13,431 bases of DNA from Gammaproteobacteria bacterium (GCA_030830595.1 JAURMS010000182.1:1-13431), one strand, 5' to 3'; counted from the first letter of the stretch, positions 6,485-13,431 are shown. Numbers and translations: made by a program. Notes: generated by a model not told the origin, from the sequence alone.

Positions 6485-7975
6485 TCAACCCTCGCGGTCG
6501 TCGACCGCCATCGTCGCCAGCCCGGCCAGCACCATCAGCACACCGCCTACGACCAGTGCATTGATCGGCTCGTTGCCGAACAGCACCCGCAGCACCAGAC
6601 CCAGCACGCTGGCCGCAAGGATCTGCGGGATGACAATGAAGAAGTTGAAGATGCCCATGTAGACGCCCATCTTGGCCGGCGGCAGGGCCCCTGCCAGCAT
6701 GGCGTAGGGCATCGAGAGGATCGAGGCCCAGGCAAAGCCCACGCCGACCATGGACACCATGAGCAGGTCGGGATCCTGCACGAACCTGAAGCTCGCCAGC
6801 CCGATGCCTCCCAGCACCAGGCAGGTCAGATGCGCCCCGCGACGACCCACTGTCCTCGCCAGCAGCGGAATGGCCAGGGCGGCGAGCGCCGCAAAGCCGT
6901 TGTAGGCCCCGAACAGCAGGCCAACCCAGTTGGCGCCCTCGTTGTAGGCAGCAGAGCTGGCGTCCTGCGTGCCGAAGTGGTGGCTGGTCACGGCGGGCGT
7001 GGTATAGATCCACATCGAAAACAGCGCGAACCAGGACAGGAACTGCACCACCGCCAGCTGGCGCATGACCCGGGGCATGGCGAACAGGTCGTCGATGATG
7101 CTGGTCAGCATGCCCGCCTCGGCCTGCCGTGCCCGCAAGGCGTCGGCACGCAACAACAGCAGGCCGAACGCCGCTGCGCCACCGGCCAGCACGTACAGCT
7201 GCTTGTCCCAGTCCATCTGCTGCACCAGCACTGCGAAGCCGAGGCCTGACAGAAGCCATACCCAACCGAGCCGGTGGTAGCGACCTCCCTCCCCCGGCGC
7301 GGGTGGCGCGGCGGGTCGTTCGATCGTGGCCTCGAACTCGCGCATCTGGGCCGGCGAGTACTCCCGGGTGCGGAGCACGGTCCAGCCAACCGCCAGCAGG
7401 AACACGGCCGCACCCAGGTAAAAGGACCAGCGCACACTGTCGGGCACCTCGCCCTCGCCGGCCACATTGCTGACCTCGAACCAGTTGGCCAGCATCCAGG
7501 GCAGGGCCGAGGCCACCACCGCGCCCACGCCGATGAACAGGCTTTGCAGGGCGAAGCCAAAGGCCCGCTGGCGATCCGGGAGCATGTCGCCCACCAGGGC
7601 CCTGAACGGCTCCATGGAGACGTTGATCGAGGCGTCGAGGATCCACAGCATGCCCGCGGCCACCCACAGGTAAGGACTGTCGGGCATGACCACCAGTGCC
7701 GCGGTGGCCACCAGCGCACCGTACAGGAAGTAGGGTCGACGCCGCCCCAGCCTGCCCCAGGTCCGGTCGCTCAGGTAGCCGACGATGGGCTGCACCAGGA
7801 GGCCGGTGACCGGCGCAGCCAGCCACAGGATCGGCAGGTCATCGATGGAGGCACCCAGCGACTGGAAGATGCGACTGACGTTGGCGTTCTGCAGGGCGAA
7901 CCCGAACTGGATGCCCAGGAAGCCGAAGCACATGTTCCAGACCTGCCAGAACCCAAGAACCGGCTTTTCTCGCAT
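6485..7975 (-). CDS. MFS sugar transporter, SLC45/sucrose-carrier-like
   Basis: A 496-residue inner-membrane permease, probably proton-coupled uptake of a disaccharide. Start: ATG at 7975 is preferred because AAGGGGGGAG (7977-7986) is a strong ribosome-binding site and the product then begins MREKPVLGFWQVWNM; the frame stays open to 8188, but the extra residues are not transporter-like. The loop after TM2 reads VGYLSDRTWGRLGRRRPY (residues 65-82), matching the D-R...GRRRPF motif of plant sucrose carriers and SLC45 proteins. ILSMPYAML (419-427) and GVYMGIFNFFIVIPQI (437-452) are further subfamily-like blocks. By hydrophobicity I count about 14 membrane segments: six N-terminal, two extra near 236-252 and 258-276, and six C-terminal. 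It is divergent from the alpha-glucosidase gene and converges on the lacI-type gene. Substrate inferred from neighbours: maltose, sucrose or a similar alpha-glucoside. Confidence 0.9.
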   Translation of the reverse strand: MREKPVLGFWQVWNMCFGFLGIQFGFALQNANVSRIFQSLGASIDDLPILWLAAPVTGLLVQPIVGYLSDRTWGRLGRRRPYFLYGALVATAALVVMPDSPYLWVAAGMLWILDASINVSMEPFRALVGDMLPDRQRAFGFALQSLFIGVGAVVASALPWMLANWFEVSNVAGEGEVPDSVRWSFYLGAAVFLLAVGWTVLRTREYSPAQMREFEATIERPAAPPAPGEGGRYHRLGWVWLLSGLGFAVLVQQMDWDKQLYVLAGGAAAFGLLLLRADALRARQAEAGMLTSIIDDLFAMPRVMRQLAVVQFLSWFALFSMWIYTTPAVTSHHFGTQDASSAAYNEGANWVGLLFGAYNGFAALAALAIPLLARTVGRRGAHLTCLVLGGIGLASFRFVQDPDLLMVSMVGVGFAWASILSMPYAMLAGALPPAKMGVYMGIFNFFIVIPQILAASVLGLVLRVLFGNEPINALVVGGVLMVLAGLATMAVDDREG

Positions 7976-8029
7976 GCTCCCCCCTTGTTGCCAGCAGTGT
8001 CCGGGCGCTGCCGGCGGCGGGCAACGACC

Positions 8030-8043
8030 TGCAATCGTATTCA
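8030..8043. promoter_or_regulatory. Candidate LacI-family operator
   Basis: TGCAATCGTATTCA fits the general LacI-family operator pattern TGNAANCGNTTNCA at 9 of 10 defined positions, with the central CG at 8036-8037. It lies in the 151-bp spacer between the divergent MFS and alpha-glucosidase genes and overlaps the candidate -10 box of the MFS promoter, where a repressor would block transcription. The neighbouring LacI-type regulator is the obvious candidate protein. Found by eye. Confidence 0.4.
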
Positions 8044-8063
8044 GCATGGCGCCCGACAGGCAA
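8034..8063 (-). promoter_or_regulatory. Candidate sigma70 promoter for the MFS gene
   Basis: On the - strand, TTGCCT (8063-8058) and TACGAT (8039-8034) are separated by 18 bp, about 60 bp upstream of the permease ATG. The match to TTGACA/TATAAT is moderate (4 of 6 at each box). Both possible regulatory sites in this spacer overlap it, the near-palindrome at the -10 and the inverted repeat at the -35. No equally good rightward promoter was seen for the glucosidase. Confidence 0.3.
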
Positions 8064-8078
8064 TCGCAGAAAATTGCC
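8059..8078. repeat. Perfect inverted repeat in the permease/glucosidase spacer
   Basis: GGCAAT (8059-8064) and ATTGCC (8073-8078) are perfect 6-bp arms around an 8-bp spacer. The repeat covers the candidate -35 of the MFS promoter and lies about 50 bp before the alpha-glucosidase start. GCAATCG also occurs at 8031-8037 inside the candidate operator, so 8031 and 8060 form a direct repeat 29 bp apart. It could be a second binding site for the same regulator or for another factor. Confidence 0.35.
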
Positions 8079-8126
8079 AAAAACGAGTCAGGGTTGCGTC
8101 CCTTAAGGGGGCGCTGGTGGGATTGC

Positions 8127-9773
8127 ATGCTGAGGCACGAGGACAAGCCGTCTGCACAGGCTGCCGAATGGTGGCGTGGAGCGGTCATCTACCAGGTGTA
8201 TCCGCGCAGCTTTGCCGACAGCAACGGCGACGGCACGGGCGACCTCGCGGGCATCCACCAGCGCCTGGACTACCTCGCCAGCCTGGGCGTGGACGCGCTC
8301 TGGATCTCGCCCTTCTTCCGCTCGCCAATGGCGGACTTCGGCTATGACGTGAGCAACTACCGGGAGGTCGACCCCCTGTTCGGCGACCTGACGGGCTTCG
8401 ACCAGCTGCTGTCTGCCGCCCATCGCAAGGGCCTGCGGGTCATCATCGACCAGGTCATGAGCCACACCTCGGACCAGCACGCCTGGTTTCAGGCCAGTCG
8501 CGAGGACCGCGCCAATCCGCATGCGGACTGGTACGTGTGGGCTAACCCCGCTGAGGATGGCACACCGCCCAACAACTGGCTGTCCATCTTCGGCGGGCCT
8601 GCCTGGCAATGGGAACCGCGTCGTGGCCAGTACTACCTGCATAATTTCCTCGCCAGCCAGCCAGACCTGAACTATCACCACCCGGCAGTGGCCAGCCAGA
8701 TGCTGGAGGAAGCTGAATTCTGGCTGGAGCGGGGCGTGGACGGCTTCCGTCTCGATGCCATCAACTTCTGCTACCACGATGCGAAACTCCGCAGTAATCC
8801 GCCCAAGCCGCCGGCACTGCGAACCGGTCGCGGTTTCCGGACGGACAATCCCTACGCGGCCCAGTACCACCTGTACGACAACACCCGCCCGGAGAACCTG
8901 GATTTCCTGGGGCGGCTGCGCCGGTTGCTCGACCGCTACCCGGGCAGCCTCGCGCTGGGAGAAGTCGCCTCAGAGGACTCCATCGCCACCCTGAGGGAAT
9001 ACGCAGGCGAGTCCGGCCGGCTGCACATGGCTTATTGCTTCGAACTGCTGGTCGAGGACTTCTCCACCACCCATGTCCGCGAGGTGGTGGAATCCCTGGA
9101 GCGTGGGGCTCCGGGCTGCTGGCCGTGCTGGGCCATCGGCAATCACGACGTAGCGCGGGTGGCCAGCCGATGGGCAGGCCGATTACCGCCAGCACGCATC
9201 GCCCGCCTGCTCAACGCGCTGCTGTTCTCGCTGCGTGGCAGCGCCTGTTCCTACCAGGGAGAGGAACTGGGCCTCACCGAAGCAGAGTTGCCGCGGGACT
9301 GCCTCAAGGATCCCTACGGCATCGCCTTCTGGCCCAGCTTCAAGGGTCGGGACGGTTGTCGCACCCCCATGCCCTGGGATGACCGCAAGGCGCAGTTCGG
9401 CTTCAGCACCGGCACGCCGTGGTTACCGATCCCGGCCGAGCACGCGGGACTGTCGGTGTACAGGCAGGAGCGGGACACCGATTCCGTGCTGCACGCCTAC
9501 CGGCGCTTCCTGGCCTTCCGGCGCAGCCAGCCCGCCCTGCGCCATGGCAGCATCCGGTTCCTGGATGCTCCCGATGGCGTGCTGGGTTTCCTGCGCGAAC
9601 ACGACAGCCAGCAACTGTTGGTCGCGCTCAACTTCAACCCGGAACCGGCGAGCCTCGAACTACCCCTGGGGCGCTCGCCGAGGATGCTGCAGGGCCATGG
9701 CTTCGAGCCCTGCCAGGTCGACGCGCGGCGAGTCAGGCTGCCGGCAGCAGGCGCCTGTTACGCTCTCTGCTGA
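8127..9773 (+). CDS. GH13 alpha-glucosidase, GH13_23-like, cytoplasmic
   Basis: A 548-residue glycoside hydrolase family 13 enzyme that should release glucose from the non-reducing end of alpha-glucosides such as maltose. It has no signal peptide, so it acts in the cytoplasm after intact uptake. The (beta/alpha)8 barrel shows QVYPRSFADSNGDGTGDL (residues 23-40); region I DQVMSHTSDQH (108-118); region V QPDLNYH (178-184); region II GVDGFRLDA with nucleophile Asp210; region III LGEVASED with acid/base Glu279; and region IV IGNHD with Asp341. GRDGCRTPMPW (407-417) is typical of alpha-glucosidases. A beta-sandwich domain C ends the protein. Start: ATG at 8127 has GGTGGGA (8116-8122) before it; the frame is open to about 7785 but the added sequence lacks family similarity. 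The DQV-S-HTSDQH form of region I resembles XgtA-type enzymes. It is divergent from the MFS gene. Substrate preference cannot be read directly. Confidence 0.93.
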   Translation: MLRHEDKPSAQAAEWWRGAVIYQVYPRSFADSNGDGTGDLAGIHQRLDYLASLGVDALWISPFFRSPMADFGYDVSNYREVDPLFGDLTGFDQLLSAAHRKGLRVIIDQVMSHTSDQHAWFQASREDRANPHADWYVWANPAEDGTPPNNWLSIFGGPAWQWEPRRGQYYLHNFLASQPDLNYHHPAVASQMLEEAEFWLERGVDGFRLDAINFCYHDAKLRSNPPKPPALRTGRGFRTDNPYAAQYHLYDNTRPENLDFLGRLRRLLDRYPGSLALGEVASEDSIATLREYAGESGRLHMAYCFELLVEDFSTTHVREVVESLERGAPGCWPCWAIGNHDVARVASRWAGRLPPARIARLLNALLFSLRGSACSYQGEELGLTEAELPRDCLKDPYGIAFWPSFKGRDGCRTPMPWDDRKAQFGFSTGTPWLPIPAEHAGLSVYRQERDTDSVLHAYRRFLAFRRSQPALRHGSIRFLDAPDGVLGFLREHDSQQLLVALNFNPEPASLELPLGRSPRMLQGHGFEPCQVDARRVRLPAAGACYALC

Positions 9774-9788
9774 GGCCCTGCCGGGCAA

Positions 9789-11294
9789 TCATCCTTCGGT
9801 GGCGGCGCAATGTCGGGCGATATAGTCGCGGTGGGTCGGCATGGCTGCCGCGGTCTCAGCCATCGCCTGGCGCAGCCCGGCCAGCCTTGCTGCGGCATCA
9901 ACCCGGGTCCGCTGCTCCACCATCGCATCATGACGCCCAGGCCAGACCTCCTGGCCGACCAGCACCGCAAGCCATGACGGATTCTGGAACAGCTCGATGC
10001 TGGTGGAGACCAGCCGGCCGCGGGCGCGGAAATGCTCCATCCGGTAGCGCAAGGAGTCCGGGATCGTCATGGCGGCGCATTCGCGCCACAGGGTGCTGTC
10101 GTCGCGGGTCGTCGCGTGATAGTGCAGGATCAGGAAGTCCCGGATGCCCTCGTACTCCAGCGCGGTCAGGCGGTTGTACTCGGCGCGCGCCAGCGGATCG
10201 AATTCCTGGTCCGGAAACAGCGCGAGCAGGCGAGTGATCCCGGTCTGGATCAGGTGCAGGCTGGTCGATTCGAGCGGCTCCATGAAACCGGCGGCCAGGC
10301 CGATCGACACGCAGTTGCGGTTCCAGAACAGCTTACGGCGGCCGGTGGTGAAGCGCAGCTGGCGTGGCTCGGCCAGCGGTCGGCCATCGAGGTTGGCCAG
10401 CAGCGTCTCCGCGGCCTGCTGGTCCTCCAGCAACCGGCTGCAATAGACATAGCCGTTACCAATGCGATGCTGCAGCGGGATCCGCCATTGCCAACCCGCC
10501 TCGCGCGCGGTGGAGCGGGTGTAGGGCGTGAAGTCGCCGCCGGATTCGCAGGGCACCGCCACGGCGCGATCGCAGGGCAGCCAGTGGGTCCAGTCCTCAT
10601 AGCCCGTCGCCAGCGCCTGCTCGATGACCAGGCCCCGGAAGCCGGAACAGTCGATGAACAGTTCTGCCGCAACCTCCGTGCCATCCGCCAGGCGCAAGGC
10701 CTCCACGTAGCCGTCCGTGGGCCGCAGCCGCACGTCGACGATGCGTCCCTCCAGCCGTCGCACACCACGCCGCTCGGCATAGCCGCGCAGGTACCGCGCG
10801 TAGCGTCCGGCATCGAAGTGATAGGCATAGTCGAAGGTGGACTTCGCCAGGCGCGGGTCGCGGGTAGGTCGATCGAAACGCCCTGCCCGGGCGGCGACCC
10901 AGGCCATGGAATACTCGCCGAGGTCCGTGGTGTCTCCATGCGCCCGCTCACGCAGCCAGTACTGGTGCAGGGGGACCACGTCGAACTCAGCGCCGTAAGG
11001 CCCGAAGGGATGAAAGTAACGGTGGCCGCGTCGGCCCCAGTCGACGAACTCGATGCCCAGCTTGAAGGAACCCTGGGTGGTCCTGACGAACTCGTTTTCG
11101 TCGATCCCGAGGCGCGCATTGAACAGCTTGATCGGCGGGATGGTGGCCTCGCCCACGCCGACGGTACCGATCTCCTCCGACTCCACCACCACGATCTCAC
11201 TCAGGCCGAGGGCGTTCGAGAGGGCTGCTGCCGTCATCCAGCCGGCCGACCCCCCGCCCACGATGGCAACCTTGCCGATCGGTCGCGCGCTCAC
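9789..11294 (-). CDS. Flavin-dependent tryptophan halogenase family protein (second of pair)
   Basis: A 501-residue member of the tryptophan halogenase family (FADH2, O2 and halide; HOCl-type chemistry passed through a lysine). Seen: flavin motif GGGSAG near residues 13-18, GVGEATIP 46-53, the candidate catalytic lysine in GSFKLGIEF at Lys78, the WQWRIP form of WxWxIP at 268-273, and EPLES at 339-343, the segment carrying the catalytic glutamate in PrnA/RebH-type enzymes. Length fits the family. Start: GTG at 11294 is preferred, because it forms a GTGA overlap with the upstream gene's TGA and has AGAGG 8 nt before it; GTG at 11303 would add three residues. Closely similar to the upstream paralogue throughout. 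It converges on the GH13 gene with a 15-bp gap. Substrate unknown; Xanthomonas and Brevundimonas relatives such as BrvH act on free indole in vitro. Halogenation here is inferred. Confidence 0.88.
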   Translation of the reverse strand: MSARPIGKVAIVGGGSAGWMTAAALSNALGLSEIVVVESEEIGTVGVGEATIPPIKLFNARLGIDENEFVRTTQGSFKLGIEFVDWGRRGHRYFHPFGPYGAEFDVVPLHQYWLRERAHGDTTDLGEYSMAWVAARAGRFDRPTRDPRLAKSTFDYAYHFDAGRYARYLRGYAERRGVRRLEGRIVDVRLRPTDGYVEALRLADGTEVAAELFIDCSGFRGLVIEQALATGYEDWTHWLPCDRAVAVPCESGGDFTPYTRSTAREAGWQWRIPLQHRIGNGYVYCSRLLEDQQAAETLLANLDGRPLAEPRQLRFTTGRRKLFWNRNCVSIGLAAGFMEPLESTSLHLIQTGITRLLALFPDQEFDPLARAEYNRLTALEYEGIRDFLILHYHATTRDDSTLWRECAAMTIPDSLRYRMEHFRARGRLVSTSIELFQNPSWLAVLVGQEVWPGRHDAMVEQRTRVDAAARLAGLRQAMAETAAAMPTHRDYIARHCAATEG

Positions 11295-12778
11295 GCGGCG
11301 CACCTCTCACGCAGGTACGACTCGTGGCTCGGCAGGTCAGCCGCGGCTCGCTCCACCAGGGTTTCCACGTTGGTCATGAACTCCGCCAGTTGTCCGGCGT
11401 CGAGTTGGTCGGCGAGCGGATGCCAGGCCGCCGGGATCACGCCCTGCCCCACCATGACCTGCAGCCACCCCATCTCCGTGAACAGTTCCTCGCCCTCCCT
11501 GAACAGCCGGCCGCTGGCGCGAAACAGCGCCAACCGGTCCCGCAATGACTCCGGAATGGCCAAGCTGGCCATCGCCTGCCAGAACGGCTCCGTACGCCCG
11601 TTGGCGTGATAGTGCAGGATCAGGAAGTCGCGGATGCGCTCGAACTCGATGGCAGTCTGGCGATTGTATTCGGCCGCCTCCGGCAAACCGGCGCCCGCGC
11701 CCGGAAACAAGGCGAGCCATCGACTGAGGCCCGACTGCACCAGGTGGATACTGGTCGACTCGAGCGGCTCCATGAAGCCGCTGGCCAGGCCCAGGGCCAG
11801 GCAGTTGCGCTTCCAGAACTCACGTCGCCGACCCGTGGTGAAACCGAGTACGCGGGGCGCGGCCAGCGGCTCGCCGTCGAGGTTAGCCAGCAGCAGGGCC
11901 GTGGCCTCGTCCTCGCCCATGAACTGGCTGCAGAAGACGTGACCGTTGCCGAGGCGATGCTGCAGGGGAATGCGCCACTGCCAACCAGCCGGTCGGGCCA
12001 TGGCCCGCGTGTACGGCAGTGGGCTCGCCGGCGAGCTACAGGGCACGGCAATGGCGCGATCGCAGGGCAGCCATTGCGTCCAGTCCTCGTAACCGACGCC
12101 CAGTGCCTGGCCGATCAGCAGGGCCCGGAAGCCCGTACAGTCGAGGAAGAAATCGCCGGCAATGCTTCGCCCGTCGGCCAACTCGAGGGAAGCAAGGTCC
12201 CCGCTCTCGCTGAGGCACACTTCGCGGATCTGACCCTCGACACGGGTCACGCCACGCTGCTGCGCATACTCGCTCAGCACGCCCGCCACCAGCGAGGCGT
12301 CGAAATGAAAGGCATGGACGAGGCCCTGCGCCAGGCCGCGGGGGACCTGCTCCTGCCGGCCAGCCCTGCCCAGCGCAGCCGCCCGTGCATTCAGCGAGTA
12401 GCGCCAAAGGTCCAGCGCCGGCTGCGCCTGCCGCGCGCGCAACCAGTAATGATGAAACGGCAGCAGCCCCAACGGCCGACCCACCGTACCGAAGGCGTGG
12501 AGATACCGGCTGGCAGGCGAGCCCCAGCCGGCAAACTCGATGCCCAGCTTGAGCGTGCCATGGGTCCGGCGCAGGAACTCGTCCTCGTCGAGGCCCAGCA
12601 TCCCGGTCAGCAGCCGGATTTGCGGGATGGTTGCCTCACCTACCCCGACCGTGCCGATGTCCTCCGACTCCACCAGCCGCACCGACAGCCTGCCGCCGAA
12701 AGCGCGGGACAGCACTGCAGCGGCCATCCAGCCTGCGGCGCCACCGCCTGCGATCACAACCTGCCTGATCGGTGTCAT
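11291..12778 (-). CDS. Flavin-dependent tryptophan halogenase family protein (first of pair)
   Basis: A 495-residue paralogue of the downstream gene. All diagnostic positions are kept: GGGAAG at residues 11-16, GVGEATIP 45-52, candidate catalytic lysine in GTLKLGIEF (Lys77), WQWRIP 266-271 and EPLES 337-341. Shared blocks include GYEDWT-WLPCDRA, HR-GNG-V-CS and RDFLILHYHA. It needs a separate flavin reductase, none of which is in the window. Start: ATG at 12778 is preferred; GTG at 12784 would add two residues and would place the lysine at 79 as in PrnA. No strong ribosome-binding site is visible. It begins only 19 nt after the T-run of a terminator-like hairpin that follows the TonB receptor gene, so it is probably expressed by read-through. 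It overlaps the downstream halogenase gene by 4 bp (GTGA). Substrate unknown. Confidence 0.88.
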   Translation of the reverse strand: MTPIRQVVIAGGGAAGWMAAAVLSRAFGGRLSVRLVESEDIGTVGVGEATIPQIRLLTGMLGLDEDEFLRRTHGTLKLGIEFAGWGSPASRYLHAFGTVGRPLGLLPFHHYWLRARQAQPALDLWRYSLNARAAALGRAGRQEQVPRGLAQGLVHAFHFDASLVAGVLSEYAQQRGVTRVEGQIREVCLSESGDLASLELADGRSIAGDFFLDCTGFRALLIGQALGVGYEDWTQWLPCDRAIAVPCSSPASPLPYTRAMARPAGWQWRIPLQHRLGNGHVFCSQFMGEDEATALLLANLDGEPLAAPRVLGFTTGRRREFWKRNCLALGLASGFMEPLESTSIHLVQSGLSRWLALFPGAGAGLPEAAEYNRQTAIEFERIRDFLILHYHANGRTEPFWQAMASLAIPESLRDRLALFRASGRLFREGEELFTEMGWLQVMVGQGVIPAAWHPLADQLDAGQLAEFMTNVETLVERAAADLPSHESYLRERCAA

Positions 12779-12797
12779 GCGCACACTTTAACCAGTG

Positions 12798-12831
12798 AAA
12801 AGGCCCCTGCCGAGTCACCTCGACAGGGGCC
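12798..12831 (-). terminator. Rho-independent-terminator-like hairpin after the TonB receptor gene
   Basis: Left arm 12802-12814 (GGCCCCTGCCGAG) and right arm 12819-12831 (CTCGACAGGGGCC) pair over 13 bp with one mismatch, around the 4-nt loop TCAC. On the - strand the stem is followed by TTTT (12801-12798), so it works leftward, after the receptor stop at 12854 and before the first halogenase. On the + strand it has no T-run. The 69-bp spacer 12785-12853 holds nothing else recognisable. It may terminate fully, attenuate, or stabilise the receptor mRNA end. Confidence 0.7.
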
Positions 12832-12853
12832 ATGGCCCTGCGGCCCGAGCGGA

Positions 12854-13431
12854 TCAGCGATACCGGTAGGAGAAGCCGACCATGTAGGAACGGCCGTACA
12901 CCTGATGATCGCGGATCTGGCGGGTGTCGTCGTTGTAGTAGGTCTGGAACGGCTCGTCGCTGAGGTTGAAGCCCTGCACCATCATGGACAGGCCTTCCAG
13001 TCGACCGCTGAAGTTGTAGCCGACCTGGGCGTCGAGCACCGTCTCACCCTCGACCATGGTCAGGTTGCGGCCATTACCGAAGCCGGACACCTCACCCAGG
13101 AAGTCGGAGCGGTAGCGCGCACTGACCCTGCTGGTGAAGCCGTTCTTCTCGTAGTACACCGTGAAGTTGCCAACTTCCTCGGACAGGCCTGGCAGTGGCT
13201 GCGAGGGGTTGCCCGGATTCGGCTTGATGTTGCTGTCGGTCCAGGAGAAGGTCAGCACGGTACCGAAGCCAGCCAGCGCATCGGACAGCATCTCTCCGGT
13301 CAGGGAGAGGGCCGCCTCCACGCCGTTGATGCGCCCGCCCTTGCCATTCGCCGGGGCGAAGGAGTAACCCACGTTCAGCACAGGCTCTTCGCCCGGCTGG
13401 GGGCCGATGAAGCCGGTGAAGTCCTGCAGCA
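12854..13431 (-). CDS. TonB-dependent receptor, C-terminal part (5' end outside window)
   Basis: The last 191 residues of an outer-membrane beta-barrel receptor that imports ligand using TonB energy; the frame runs out of the window at 13431. Seen: alternating-hydrophobicity beta strands such as GFGTVLTFSWTDSN, GNFTVYYEKNGFTSRVSARYR and VLDAQVGYNF, with Gly/Asn/Asp-rich loops, then the characteristic end LEGLSMMVQGFNLSDEPFQTYY and a final strand YMVGFSYRYR. The LS-x-x-VQ-x-xNL-x-DEP block is typical of Xanthomonas/Caulobacter-type oligosaccharide receptors. The terminal residue is Arg, not the usual Phe, but aromatic residues lie at alternating positions just before it. The plug domain and TonB box are outside the window, so ligand class rests on neighbours (GH13, MFS, LacI). 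A terminator-like hairpin follows the stop codon. Confidence 0.88.
   Translation of the reverse strand, partial: LQDFTGFIGPQPGEEPVLNVGYSFAPANGKGGRINGVEAALSLTGEMLSDALAGFGTVLTFSWTDSNIKPNPGNPSQPLPGLSEEVGNFTVYYEKNGFTSRVSARYRSDFLGEVSGFGNGRNLTMVEGETVLDAQVGYNFSGRLEGLSMMVQGFNLSDEPFQTYYNDDTRQIRDHQVYGRSYMVGFSYRYR

Noticed and set aside
7785..8126. N-terminal extension of the alpha-glucosidase
   Set aside because: The added ~114 residues lack GH13 similarity and run through the divergent MFS start; ATG at 8127 has a ribosome-binding site and gives a normal-length enzyme.
7976..8188. 71-residue N-terminal extension of the MFS transporter
   Set aside because: It is Cys/Pro/Ser-rich and unlike a transporter; a strong ribosome-binding site directly precedes the ATG at 7975.
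7274..8347. Open frame on the + strand across the MFS gene, the divergent spacer and the start of the GH13 gene
   Set aside because: It crosses two real gene starts and their control region, and its translation has no domain-like pattern.
10032..11609. Long open frame on the + strand opposite both halogenase genes
   Set aside because: The - strand shows two full, motif-complete halogenases here; the + frame is low-complexity, Arg/Gln/Ala-rich and has no recognisable domain. GC-rich coding DNA often leaves such open antisense frames.
12798..12831. Bidirectional terminator
   Set aside because: Only the - strand has a T-run after the stem; on the + strand the stem is followed by ATGGCC.
1..13431. 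CRISPR array, tRNA, rRNA, insertion sequence or attachment site
   Set aside because: No regularly spaced direct repeats, cloverleaf-like segments, transposase-like proteins or terminal repeats were found by eye.

Overview
The window is compact, GC-rich bacterial DNA with almost no spacer. The gene families (a molybdenum-cofactor cluster, a small lipoprotein that resembles the DUF6491 family, and a TonB receptor / flavin halogenase / alpha-glucosidase / LacI group) suggest a gammaproteobacterium near the Xanthomonadales or another sugar-scavenging Proteobacterium. This placement rests on gene content only. No rRNA, tRNA, CRISPR array, insertion sequence or replication origin is visible.

Left region (1-4929, all + strand, probably one operon). 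It holds the 3' part of mobA, then moeA, moaB, a six-Asp-box beta-propeller protein, a 92-residue beta-grasp protein ending in Gly-Gly, and a saccharopine-dehydrogenase-like oxidoreductase. Gaps are 6-21 bp, and the propeller and beta-grasp genes overlap by 4 bp (ATGA). The first three genes make the molybdenum cofactor: MoaB/MoeA adenylate molybdopterin and insert Mo, and MobA adds GMP. The beta-grasp protein resembles the cysteine-synthesis sulfur carrier CysO more than classical MoaD, and no moaE, moeB, mec or cysM lies beside it. What it does with the propeller protein is the most open question on this side.

Middle (4926-5446). A small lipoprotein gene on the - strand runs tail-to-tail into the oxidoreductase, sharing a CTAG. 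It is divergent from a lacI-type regulator across an 86-bp spacer.

Right region (5447-13431) looks like an alpha-glucoside uptake and use locus. It has a LacI-family regulator (+), a SLC45/sucrose-carrier-like MFS permease (-), a cytoplasmic GH13 alpha-glucosidase (+, divergent from the permease), two tandem flavin-dependent halogenase-like genes (-), and the 3' end of a TonB-dependent receptor gene (-). Probable logic: the receptor brings an oligosaccharide or disaccharide across the outer membrane, the MFS protein carries it across the inner membrane, and the GH13 enzyme, which has no signal peptide, hydrolyses it inside. LacI probably acts at the 151-bp permease/glucosidase spacer, where a LacI-type near-palindrome overlaps a candidate -10 box. 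Both halogenase paralogues keep the flavin and catalytic motifs, but their role in a sugar locus is unknown. A terminator-like hairpin separates them from the receptor gene.
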